Of a stretch of 64,000 bases of DNA, positions 1 to 10,244 are shown piece after piece. Under the pieces are notes generated by a model. It was not told the origin of the DNA. It ran no database searches and worked only from the letters and a program-made list of their open reading frames with translations. The first letter of the stretch is position 1, and the number at the start of each line of letters is the position of its first letter. Both the position numbers and the translations under genes were made by a program. Source of the stretch: Diplocarpon mali (taxonomy: Eukaryota; Ascomycota; Leotiomycetes; Helotiales; Drepanopezizaceae); the NCBI GenBank assembly GCA_024741835.1, contig JAENRP010000007.1, positions 186,001 through 250,000 of the forward strand, given 5' to 3'.

Positions 1-66
1 ATTTATTTATTTTGCTAATTTCGTTTTCTAACTCCTAGGCCTGGCCTATAGGTGAAAAGCGTATAA

Positions 67-99
67 NNNNNNNNNNNNNNNNNNNNNNNNNNNNNNNNN
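67..99. other. Assembly gap (33 N)
   Basis: A run of 33 N interrupts AT-rich repeat DNA at the left edge. The sequence on both sides is very AT-rich, which fits a scaffold join inside repeat DNA. Confidence 0.99.
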
Positions 100-599
100 A
101 AAAACTTTCTTCTTTTTTTTCTTTTTACCCTTTAATAAGGATATAGCCCTAGTTTAGGCCTTTTAATATATTAGTTTTCTCGCACTTAAGGTTTGCTAGT
201 AATTAATATGCTATTGCCTTAACTTATATTATTTTATATTCTTTGCTAATAGTAATAAAGGCTACTACTTTTATTATTTAGGATATATATAAAGACCTAA
301 GATAAATAGGTCTTATAATATATATTATATAATCGGCGCAGGATAGTAGGAGGATAAAAAGGGCCATCTTCTATATATAAAGACAGCGCGTGTCGCCATA
401 GTACTAAATATACCCTATACTTAGGACTTATTCCTAATATCTTATCTAAGAGAGCCCGCTTGTAGTGCTTCCTCCTCTTGTTTTTAGGTCTTCCCTTAGG
501 CCTATTCTTGTATTGTCCCCCCTTTGTTTTATACTAAAACGGGGAAATCTCCTAATAGAAGGTCAGATTTATTATATAAGGTTATATATAATAATAAGG

Positions 600-1950
600 T
601 CGAGATTACAATTAGACATTTGCTAGAGTTTGCAAATCTGCGGTTTAAAAGATCGCAATTGCGCTTATAGCGCTATATAACTTTAAGCTAGATCAGTTCA
701 ATATTAAGACAGCTTTCCTTAATTTAGAAGCTGACTTTAATATCTATATCAAGTTACCTCTTAGATATACTTAAGATAAGGTTATTCTTTTACCTTAAGA
801 CTACTATCTTAAGCTTCTTAAGGCTTTATATAGCTTAAAGCAATCTCTACGACTATAGTAAGAAAAGCTACGGTCTGAGCTATAAAAGCTCGATTTTCAA
901 CCTTTTAATACTAATAATTGCGTATATATTAACCGCGCCTCTTAGATTCTTATTATTACCTATATCGACAACTTCCTTATAGTAGTAAAGAAGGGTAATA
1001 TATATAACAAATTTAAGAGAGATCTTCGCAACCTCTTTAAGATTATAAGTAGCGAACCGGCTAATTACTTCTTAAGAATATATATAGTTAGAGATCGATA
1101 AAATAGAACGATCTCGCTTTATTAAGACGCCTATATTAATAAGGTTCTTAAACGTTTTCATATGACTAACTGCAAGAGCGTACTAACGCCTTTTACTAAT
1201 AGCTATAAAGTTCATATGGTCAAATTTAAAGGCTAAGCCACTCTATAGGAAGTAAAGCTATACTAGGAGATTTGTGGTTCTCTATAGTACCTTGCGCACT
1301 ATATGCGTTAGGATATACTATACTACTGCTCTATTCTTAGCAAATTCCTTACTAACCCTTTATAATAATATATAGTAGCTTTAAAACGAGTTTTATAATA
1401 CTTGCAAAGAACGCGATTCTATTATACTACCTTTAGAAGTAAAACAACTGACCTAGAGCTTTAGAAATTGCATAGCTACTGCGATTCTAATTAGGCAAGT
1501 AATAGAGGAACTAGAGCCTCCTATTCTAAGGCTATCTTCTTCCTTAATAATAGCGTAATTACTGCCTCCTTTAAGCGATAGACTATTATCGCTCTCTTAT
1601 CTATAGAAGCAGAGTATATCGCTATATGCAAATTCGCATAAAAGGCCTCTTAAATACGCTAAGTACTTAAGGAAATAGGCTACGCTAGCGATAATGCTAT
1701 TAAAGTCGAGATGATTTATAATAACTAAGGAGCCCTTTATCTTACCGAAAATCCCGAATATCATTAGAGAACGAAGCATATTAATATCAAGTTCTATTAT
1801 ATTCGGTAAGAACTTTGGAAAGGCCATTTGGACCTCTAGTATACAAATACTAAAGACAACGCCGCCGATAGACTAACTAAAAGCTTAAATAGCTCTAACT
1901 ACGCCGCCTTTATCAAATTGTTAAATATAAAGGTTCTGCACCTCGATTAA
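600..1950 (+). mobile_element. Degenerate Ty1/copia retrotransposon, reverse transcriptase to RNase H remnant (probably RIP-mutated)
   Basis: Translated on the plus strand with stops ignored, this stretch keeps the order of landmarks of a copia polyprotein C-terminus. A reverse-transcriptase block of the DVKTAFLNG type reads QFNIKTAFLNLEADF near 695-740. An LKALYSLKQS-type block lies near 810-850. The RNase H region has an EYIAI block (about 1612-1626), an ENPEYH-RTKHI block (about 1747-1780) and a terminal ADRLTKSL (about 1863-1886). The frame is broken by many TAA and TAG codons, often where CAA or CAG would be expected, and the DNA is strongly AT-rich. That pattern fits repeat-induced point mutation. 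No gag, protease or integrase could be recognised between 100 and 600. The element cannot encode a working protein. Confidence 0.85.
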
Positions 1951-2021
1951 GGGGTGATTTTTTTTTTGCACCTCTATTATAGGGTGATTTTTTTTGCACT
2001 TCTATTAAGGGGTGATTTTTT
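1938..2021 (+). repeat. Three tandem copies of a ~28-bp stem-loop unit ending in T runs
   Basis: Three imperfect head-to-tail units start at 1938, 1968 and 1996. Each reads GCACCTCTATTAAGGGGTGA or a close variant, followed by a run of 6-11 T. CACCTC can pair with GGGGTG around a six-base loop, so each unit can form a small hairpin followed by T. They lie just after the RNase H remnant, where a copia polypurine tract and 3' LTR would be expected. A related AAGGGGTGGATTT follows near 2060. Confidence 0.7.
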
Positions 2022-3263
2022 ACTCCCGGGCCAGGCCCGCGAGTTGATTTTGACTTACTAAGGGGTGGATTTCGCGCTAGCGAACTCTACTCTATTTCCT
2101 ATATCTGCAGGTTGGTTTTTCATACGAAACTGTAGATTATAACAAAAGTTATAATATCATATATATTACTGGCGAGTACCTTTAAAGGTCTCCCTAGAGG
2201 GGTATATTGCAGGAATGCCTATTATATATTTGTTATATAATCTGTTATATGATATATTATATATATAATATGTTATATAACTTGCTATATGACTTAGTGG
2301 CAGCCCTTGTTAAATAGCTTGTAGTTAGAGAGCTCTTATGAATCAAGACACAAGATACCTAACATCGTCGTTTGCACCTCATACTTCTTCGTGCCCTCTT
2401 CTAGTTTACTATCAAGTTCACTATTAGAGAACCTCCTTGCTATATATAATTATCTATTATCGATATTATTCCATGCTTCCTATGCTCCTCGAATCTAGTT
2501 ATATAAAGTCGCGCTAGTATTAAGGGCATATTTAAGCTCAAGATATAATTGCTATATTTCTGCTTTTACCAAAGACGGATGACTCTTAATTGGATTTATG
2601 TTGAAAGAGTAAGAAGGCTATTCTATTACTTAAATCTACATCTGTCAAAGTATCTCTTTTACTACATCTCCTTGATACAGCTAAGCTCTATTATATATTG
2701 TAAATTACTCAAAAAAGGAGGTTTTTTGTCAAGAGATGTATTAAGAAGAGTATTCAAATGAAGTACGCCTTGGCTGCCAGGGGGGAGGTATTCACACTTC
2801 TCGTACCCCACTATAAAGGTTTGGCTTAAATCGACCTTACATTCCCCCGTCAGCTCGGCGATTATCCTCGCGTGGGTCGGCTGACTAGCATTTCAGGGCC
2901 ACATGACTCGAGTTTTTACAAGAAAAGACAATATAATTCAGAAAGGGGCCTAAGACCGGAGTCACTGGGTGGCCGGGCAACGGACTGGTCAGGTGACCAA
3001 AAGACTGGAGAACAAAAGCACTACCGAAGCAAGTGCCATGCTTCACGCAACAACAGGCCTACGTATTCACTTTGTCAGAGGTATCAGCTAAAGGGGGTTA
3101 GTTTAGCGCCACTTACCCCTCACCTCAGAGTCTGCTTCCAAAGCTACTTAACGGCACACATTCTTTTCTTCTAACTAGCGCTCTTCTCCATACTACTACC
3201 ATCGTACCTCGGAAGCTTCAATTCGAGTGGATTCCTCTTAATCAGATAATCAGTCCACTCGCC
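2022..3263. other. AT-rich to mixed intergenic DNA downstream of the copia remnant
   Basis: From 2022 to about 2750 the DNA is AT-rich with TATAT runs (for example 2215-2290). It may be LTR or flanking repeat, but no LTR boundary could be fixed because no second copy lies in the window. From about 2760 base composition returns to normal. An open frame of about 100 codons at 2872-3174 has no recognisable motif. No gene is called here. Confidence 0.5.
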
Positions 3264-4403
3264 ATGTCCACGGAGCAGCCAAAGAAAAGTGTGCTCATCA
3301 CTGGGTACGTCGTACCCGAAGGTAGCCAAGGGAGATGGTACAAAGTCAGAGCATTACAGAACTCTAACCCGACCTTTCTGGCAGATGTTCTCCCGGCGGG
3401 ATCGGTCATGCACTTGCGCGCGAGTTTCATGCTAAAGGCACTTGCTTTCCTCTTTTTACGGTCCCACATCATCATAACCGCATGCCTGGCACGCGTATGA
3501 ACCTGACTGTGTTTGTTTAATTAGGCCTGCATGTTATAGCATCAGCCCGAACTAAAGATGCTATCACCGACCTCGAGGCGCTTGGCATGTCGACATTGAG
3601 CCTGGAGGTGACTAGTGAGGAGAGTATTAAAGAGGCGAAGAATGCGGCGGAGAAGTTGACGGGTGGGAGGTTGGATATCCTAGTTAATAACGCGTGAGTT
3701 CATCCTCCGGTCCTCCTTCTGGGTGTTCTATTCACGGGAACTCGGATTGGAACCGGAACCACGGCATATGGATACGAGTACTGATCACAGGAAAACCAAC
3801 AGAGGCCGCAATTGTACCTTTCCCGCTCTCGACGTCCCCTTGACTGAAGCTCGCGCCACTTTCGAAACCAATCTTTTCGGTCCCATCGCCCTCACCCAAT
3901 CTTTGATCCCTCTGCTCATCGCCTCCCGCGGCTTAATACTGAACATCGGCTCCGTGGCAGCTGTCACGCCCTACGTCTTCGGCTCCGTGTACAACGCTTC
4001 CAAAGCCGCGCTACACGCTTGGTCCAGTACTCTCCGGCTGGAACTCGAGCCCTTTGATGTTCGGGTGTTGGTTGTTGTCACTGGTGGTGTGAAGAGTAGG
4101 ATTGCGAGGACGGAAAGGAGACTTCCGGAAGGCAGTCTGTATATGGATATTGAGGAGGACTTCTTGAGAAGGGTTGTACATAGCCAGAATGGGGCTATGG
4201 ATACGGATGTCTATGCGAAGGGTGTAGTGGCTGAGGTGTTGAGGGGGAATGCGACGAGGAAGTGGCTTTGGCGGGGAGCTAAGAGTAGTCATGTTTGGTG
4301 GGTGAGTCAGTGGATTGGTGGCTGGGTATTTGATCGGATTATGCCTGGGATGTTTGGGTTGACCAAGTTGAGGGGGATTGTGAGGGCAAGAGGAGGCAGA
4401 TGA
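3264..4403 (+). CDS. Short-chain dehydrogenase/reductase, 1-acyl-DHAP reductase (Ayr1)-like
   Basis: A classical Rossmann-fold oxidoreductase, most like the NADPH-dependent 1-acyldihydroxyacetone-phosphate reductases that act in phospholipid synthesis at the ER and lipid droplets. Exons are 3264-3304, 3385-3437, 3525-3693 and 3803-4403, giving about 287 aa. Joining exons 1 and 2 makes the dinucleotide-binding loop ITGCSPGGIGHALA. Exon 3 ends in the DILVNNA strand. Exon 4 carries NIGSVAAV and the catalytic YNASK (Tyr-x3-Lys). The C-terminus is basic and hydrophobic, which fits membrane association. Intron 2 is ambiguous: the family-like junction (KG|LHVIASAR) needs a GC donor at 3438, while a GT donor at 3495 keeps frame and adds 19 residues. 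The SDR fold is certain from the motifs; the substrate is inferred from overall likeness. Confidence 0.85.
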
Positions 4404-5074
4404 GGGTTGAGTATGGGGAGGACTTTAGTATTATGTAACGCTATGGACGAGGGCGGATTCTGGCCGAAGCTGGGTGAGACGATGGTTGCTCGCGGTAGAT
4501 GGGACACAGATGGGGCAGCAGAAGTGCACGCTATTTATCAGATAGGATTTGCAGGAACTAATGGTGCTTAACGCGAGTAATCGATTTTCCTCTGATTCGA
4601 TCCTCGGGATGAGCAGCAGAGGGAGTCAAGGTTTGCTTCAATTTTCCAAGCTTGAATATCGTCAACATCTCACCAAGATACGCCTCTGCCTTACTTGCAC
4701 CAAGCGAGCTTGCGTTGATGTTCTTCCCTTGCCGAGCGGTAAGCGAGGAGTAAAGGGGATGATGTGCATCTTGATATTTTTACCCGAATTAGAACCACAA
4801 ACAACGTGTGCGGAACATCCAAAATATGGCATAAATCGACACTCCCTTGGTTCATCCGCTTCTCTATGATCTAGGCCATCGGACACAGTACTACTACGTA
4901 ATTTAAGAAGGATGCCTTATCGGCGGGCGATAAAGGAAGGTAGGTAATAGGTTAGGTCCCGTACCAGAGCTTATCCCAAATCACCTCCACCCATCACTCC
5001 GCTGTACCCCCACGCTCTCTCCAACCCTCAATTGATGAGCCAGGAGGATTTCCCAGTGCCAAAGCTTCGCCATC
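4404..5074. other. Intergenic, no gene seen
   Basis: Short overlapping frames occur on both strands between 4549 and 4886, but none shows a family motif or a sensible exon structure. Nothing else was recognised. Confidence 0.4.
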
Positions 5075-5289
5075 GTGAGGTTCGCGCTCCTAGCCCTAAT
5101 AGCAAGCTCCTTGTTTGCAGGAAGCGACAGCAAGTTTTTGTTTTCGTTTTCGTCTACATCTCCAACTTTTGGCCTAAATTGTCTCGCTGATCCAACATCG
5201 ACCAGTATCACGACACTCCATACTGAGGCCCGGAGAGCGACATGCTTTCGGGAGCGGGGTGGTGTCTCTTTGCTGAAGCTTTGGGGGGT

Positions 5290-6345
5290 GTTCCTGAGAT
5301 GAGTAAGAAAGGGGGGAGGAACGTGTGGCCTTGGATTAGCTGGGTTATCCCCAGTATCATCGAGAGCCATGGCCGTATCCTGGCGTGTGGGGAGACTCCG
5401 GAGCTTATGGAGCTATACGGGGCGCGGAGTATGAAGGACGTTCAGGAGAAGGCTAGGAGGTTCTTAGAGGCACATGAGGGGGGAGAGTATGTATAATTGG
5501 TTTCTTCTCTGGTTTGGTGCTTGCGTATGTGGGGAGTCGGGAGAGGAGAATCTGGGGAAGACAAAAACGAAGAGTACTGATGTATCTGTGGGTATTAGAC
5601 GAGGGAGAAGGAGGTGAGAGGTCTTGCATGGGATCAAGCTTTTTTTCGGGGGTGTAATGCCGACAGCAGTAAGTCGTGTTTGCACAGCACCTCCGAATTG
5701 AAAAATATGAATACTGTCTTGTGTTTTCCTTACTCTCGTCTAGAAAGATCTCGCCGAAGACCCAGAGCTAAGCGAGCTGTACATCATCCTCGACCGCTTA
5801 GACGTCCACTGTGAGCTCGCCTCCCAGAAAGTTCTCGATCTACTCGCCAGATCCCTCTTAAAAGTTTCTCTAGGAGGCATAGTCATTTCAAATCCTAGTA
5901 CAGGAGTCTTTTCCGACAATGCTATAGAAGCTATCATCTACCCGCTCGCTCTAAAACTTGATATGGCGCAGAAGACTCGCTAGTTCATGACCGCTTTAGC
6001 CGAGTTGAATAAAGTGGATATTGCCGGCGTGGGAGATGCGGATATGCGACTGGATAATGTGGCAATTCTCGATAGACTTGCTAAGAAGAGCGAATTGATA
6101 CTAAGGCTTAACGCTATGCTTGAGCGTGACGAGCGGAACACATTCTGTCTAGATGAAACGGATAGGTTGAAGTTGTTTAGGAGGAGGGAGGCAAGTCTAG
6201 GAGGTAACATGTTGATATCGGAGAAAGTGAAGCTCTGCGCGGATGGGCCTTCGAGGTCACTGGGTGCGGCGCTGCTAGAGCTATCTTAGGATAAGAGGGA
6301 GACGAAGGGCACGATGCCAATCAACGAGATGGCGCTGAAGAGCGT
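5290..6345 (+). pseudogene. Probable broken gene of unknown function
   Basis: Two patches look protein-coding. Patch one (about 5300-5490) reads smoothly through ESHGRILACGETPELMELYG and ends at a plausible GTATGT donor near 5488. Patch two (about 5744-6345) follows a pyrimidine-rich TCGTCTAG acceptor and reads in one frame through DPELSELYIILDRLDVHCEL and FSDNAIEAIIYPLALKLDMA. That frame is cut by two TAG codons, at about 5982 and 6287. Both could come from CAG by one C-to-T change, and the frame continues sensibly after each (MTALAELNKVDIAG; INEMALKSVAIQ). I could not join the patches in phase and recognise no family. A real gene with extra introns removing the stops is the alternative. Confidence 0.35.
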
Positions 6346-6784
6346 GGCTATCCAGGTGAACTTTTCTGTATTACGCGGTATGAAAAGAAAATGATATTGA
6401 TATGTAGTGATAGTGGTTCGAAGCTGGATTCTAGGTGAATATTCATGCAATAGGAGATCGGGTAAATAGAGCTGCTGTGGACGCTTTTGAGAGTGTTTCG
6501 GGCGTTGATTGTACGGGGTGTAACGAGGCGAGGAGGTTGAGGATTGAGCATGCGGTCATTGCAAGTTAATTTCTGGTTTGGACATGAGAAACGCTTAAAT
6601 CTCATATCATCCCAGTGATCAGAAGCATGTAGCGAAGATGGGAATCATTCCGAGTATCCAGGGAAGCATCCGCTGCCTCTAACATAAAAAGCAGCTCATA
6701 TCATAGCCTACACATGCAACTTCGGATAAAGCCTATGCACTCGACCGTCTCGGCCCAGAACGTCTCGCTGATCCCCCCTACCGG

Positions 6785-7189
6785 ATGGCCAGCTTCTTCT
6801 CTGGCTCCGAGTCACCGCCCGCCTCTACATCTCAATCAAAACTTGCCGGGCCAGTCCTGGGCTCGAACGTTCCCGTCGAGCTTCCCTCCCCTTCTGAAGG
6901 CATATGCGCAGCCGTGGCCCGCCTCAATCCATATACTGGCACCAGCCTCTCGGGTCCAGGTGGATGGCACCCGGAGCAAGCACGGGAAAGCGAGCCGGCA
7001 CTGCTGGGCTTCGCGCGGAACGCGGCGTATGGGTGGGAGAGAGAGCGTGAAACGGGCGCGATTGAGATGAGATATTGGGCAGGTTGGGTCGTGCTCGACA
7101 GGGATTTCTGGCTTGATGCGACAGGAAAGGGACTAAGGGATGTGAGGGTAAGAGACTTGGGTCGCGGGGAAGAGGGTGTGTCCTGTTAG
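6785..7189 (+). CDS. Hypothetical ORF, 134 aa, doubtful
   Basis: An open frame rich in Ser, Gly and Pro at its N-terminus, followed by a Trp-rich patch (MRYWAGWVVLDRDFWLDA). No domain is recognised. The same stretch also has long open frames in other phases and on the minus strand, as GC-rich fungal DNA often does. It may be a tail exon of the broken gene just upstream, or not coding at all. Confidence 0.2.
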   Translation: MASFFSGSESPPASTSQSKLAGPVLGSNVPVELPSPSEGICAAVARLNPYTGTSLSGPGGWHPEQARESEPALLGFARNAAYGWERERETGAIEMRYWAGWVVLDRDFWLDATGKGLRDVRVRDLGRGEEGVSC

Positions 7190-10100
7190 GAATGGTGCCA
7201 AAGAATATGCGAAAGTGGGACAGTCGGCCCAGATTAGGGGGTCTCTTTAGGAGGCTTTTGCGCGGCGCGGGATGCATAGTAAGAAGGGTCGGTTCGCCTT
7301 CAGAAAGCAGAGAAACCTGCGCAGTTGACAGTTTTGATATCAAAAACTAGCGGGTTAAGCTAACCAAGAATAAAAAAACTCCTTCCAAAGAATCCCCTCT
7401 CTTGCTGGAATAGCTTGTTATAGAAAACCTCAGACAGTCATTGAAATGAAACCTACCGCCAGCACCCCTCACCCGGCATATCAATCAAACAACTTTCCTC
7501 TCTTTCTTTAAAGCTCCACTAGTAGGTATTCATCGCCTTTCCCGTCATCTACCTGGCAAGAGCATGCTCGGAAACCACAACTTCATGCAGACTTTCAATA
7601 GTATTTCACTATAGCTTACGTGGGCTTTAGTTATAGACTTCCCAAATTGGTAATAAGTATGGTTCTGGTCGCGAGTAGGGATCAATACCACGGCGAGGGA
7701 AATATTTGAATATCCGCTGTTTCCGAGGAAGCGAAAGATGGTACGGGGGCTGATGGTTCTTGCGGCATCAGGCAGGGATGTGAGACAGAAGTTGGATTCT
7801 GGCCATAGAGAGGTTGAGGGTGGTTGGAATGTGGAAGGGGCATGTGGCCAGATGCTTTGTTGACTTGTGAAGCGAGGCAGGTAAGCGAGGCAGGTAAGCG
7901 AGGAGGGAAGGGTACCTACGAAAGGGGGAGGACAGCGGGTCTCGTCCACCCGTACGAGGCGGCGAGCTTCATCGGGGTTCATTGAACTATCGTCTCATAT
8001 ATATTTATTTAGAGCCAATAACGTCGAAATGCTCGAGAAATGGTAAAAATAAGGAGGGGTGGACGAGAACCTTCGACAAACCCCCTTTGTACCTCGTAGG
8101 CGAGGATTGTACTGGGTTTCGCCGATAGATGTCTTGAGGGAAATCTGGTGATATTTGATGCCGCGCGAGGCTGACTGTAGGAGATACGCTTGGTTTAGAT
8201 GCCTTGATTGATCTTTGCAGCTAGATACCTCAACAGGGTTTAGAGGGAGAGCGTCGTATAGCAAGATCTGCCATGACTGGCCCACGGAGTGTGTCCTGAG
8301 ACCAACTCTAGATCTCAACGGCAGTTTATTAGTGAGCAAATGACCTGCCGTTAACAGAATAGGCCGTACAGTAAGTAGAAAGTAATACATTCTTAGGATG
8401 GATTCTGATATTCACCAATATCTGTGGAGCTGTAGACTAGACATCTTGAGTGGAAGTATCAGCAAACAGTACCGAAACTCTCGTTGTCGAGTTCCAGTTT
8501 GGCCGCAATCTGTTGGATAGATTGAGCGCGGTATTGAGTTTGCTCTTCATTCATGTCAACTCCCAAATAGGGCTCCAATTCAACTTCGACTCAGAGGTAT
8601 TCCTGGAGAATCAGCAAAGAGTGGTTCGGTGCCAAGCAGGACTGAAAATAATACCCCTTCCTGGTTTATATGTGAGATTTCTGGGGCGGCAAGGGCGAAT
8701 GAATCAACATCTAAACCGGGGGGTGGGGGGGGGGGTGGTACAATTGACACCACTAGCCTACGAACTCCGTCTACTGTGGTACGTCTGTACGAATCCTTTT
8801 ATAGTAAGATCCTTACTTACTGTATACGTACTGTATTGCCTCTTGGTCAAAATGCCGAGTTATACATAGCGGTGGCAAAGACGTCTGGGTGAATGATGAA
8901 ACCAGGGTGGTATAGCGACCAACAAATCAACGCGAGAAGTACGATGTTAGGCCGAAATCATAGAGTTCTCGAGTATGGTTCGGGGAGCTTGATTCTGACT
9001 AGTTGAACTTCAACATTTGACTAGGTTGTATTATAAGTGAGCTTCAAATAAAAAACCCCGATTTCAGCATTTTCTCTCGGCTTCTCAGCGGCTCTTCCGC
9101 CACATATACCAAGCTGTTCCAATCAAGCTGCGGCGATTGTCAGGGGAAAGAGATCATCGCACCGGTACCAAAGAAAGCTCCAGCAGTTCAGTGCTTGGCT
9201 AGCTGTCCGTCCGATGGTCCTCCGTGCAGCGGGTAGGTCATCGTACCCAGTCGACAAGGGGCCTTTGGGCACCTGTACGTCAATAGGATATAGTTTTGCA
9301 GTTTCCAGTAGAAACGAACAATAAAGAAACTAGAATAATCATCAGAAGACTCTGGCTCAGCTATATTTTCTAATTTTCTCTAAGTTGCTGTAGTTGATTT
9401 GTAAGGAACAAAGTGCTGATACCAGAAGTACATAGTACAAAATATCAACACCGCAACTCTGTACACGCACGTATATGTCCTGCTACTAACATTCAAGCAT
9501 TTGGAGCACAGGGTTGATAGCTTATTATAGCTCTGTCCTCTTCCGACTCGATACAATAATAATCATGCCTCTCGCATCCTTCAGCATACTGCACCACATT
9601 CCCTAGCAAATCTGGGCACGAGATGAAATCATTGGTAACCTCAATAAAGAAACGCCAAACATGCTGAAGTATTTTTGCTGCTTCTGTCTGAATCCCTGCC
9701 GGCGACTTGTGATAAGAGTTATCTGTCTGAAGTCACGAATGACAGACCTTGAACTCTGCTCTGACAACACAGAATACTCAAGAGATTCTGTTTGGATGGA
9801 ATCTCCAGTTTTCTTTGCGGATGTTTGTTATCTATAAGCAAGCTGCGGTGGCTTTGTACCCAGGGCTCCTTTTGACGTGTTTATTCAAAGAGCTTAATGT
9901 GCACTTTCTCTTGAGTGGTACTTGCAAAACGATTACCGTCTTATTCTCGACTGCTGCAATATACTTTAGTGAGTCGATGCCAAGCCGGCCAAAAGAGGGA
10001 GCAATATCTGGACCCACAAAAGTTGCAAAATGACCCACAATTGACAGGCTAATGCTAGCGAGTTCGGCTACTGCCCTGTCGATCCAGGGGTCTTCGGTTC

Positions 10101-10200
10101 TAGACCCGAAGCAGACAAGCGCGACCGGTATGGAGGGGTAACAACAACCTGGAGCAAATCCACAGTCACTTAATCTCCCCACGACCACCCACGACAGCAC
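7190..10200. other. Gene-poor interval with unrecognised ORFs
   Basis: Open frames of 130-145 codons occur at 7545-7982 (minus), 7995-8390 (minus) and 8450-8869 (plus), and one of 122 codons at 9832-10200 (minus). None shows a recognisable domain or a convincing splice pattern. The last overlaps the SER2 promoter. A G-rich run lies at 8720-8736. No RNA gene was recognised. Confidence 0.4.
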
Positions 10201-10214
10201 ACATATATATACTT
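10200..10214 (+). promoter_or_regulatory. TATA-like element upstream of SER2
   Basis: The run CACATATATATACTT lies about 30-45 bp before the SER2 start codon. It is TATA-like, but this close to the ATG it may be part of a short leader rather than the core promoter. No transcript start can be seen from sequence. Confidence 0.25.
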
Positions 10215-10244
10215 TGCTCCAACAGCCAATTCTCTCAAACCACC

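Noticed and set aside
3264..3500. Continuous 78-codon frame as a complete small protein
   Set aside because: It starts at the dehydrogenase ATG but reads into intron 1. Splicing restores the ITGCSPGGIG cofactor loop.
9832..10200. 122-codon minus-strand ORF upstream of SER2
   Set aside because: No domain, no splice context, and it occupies the SER2 promoter; most likely chance.
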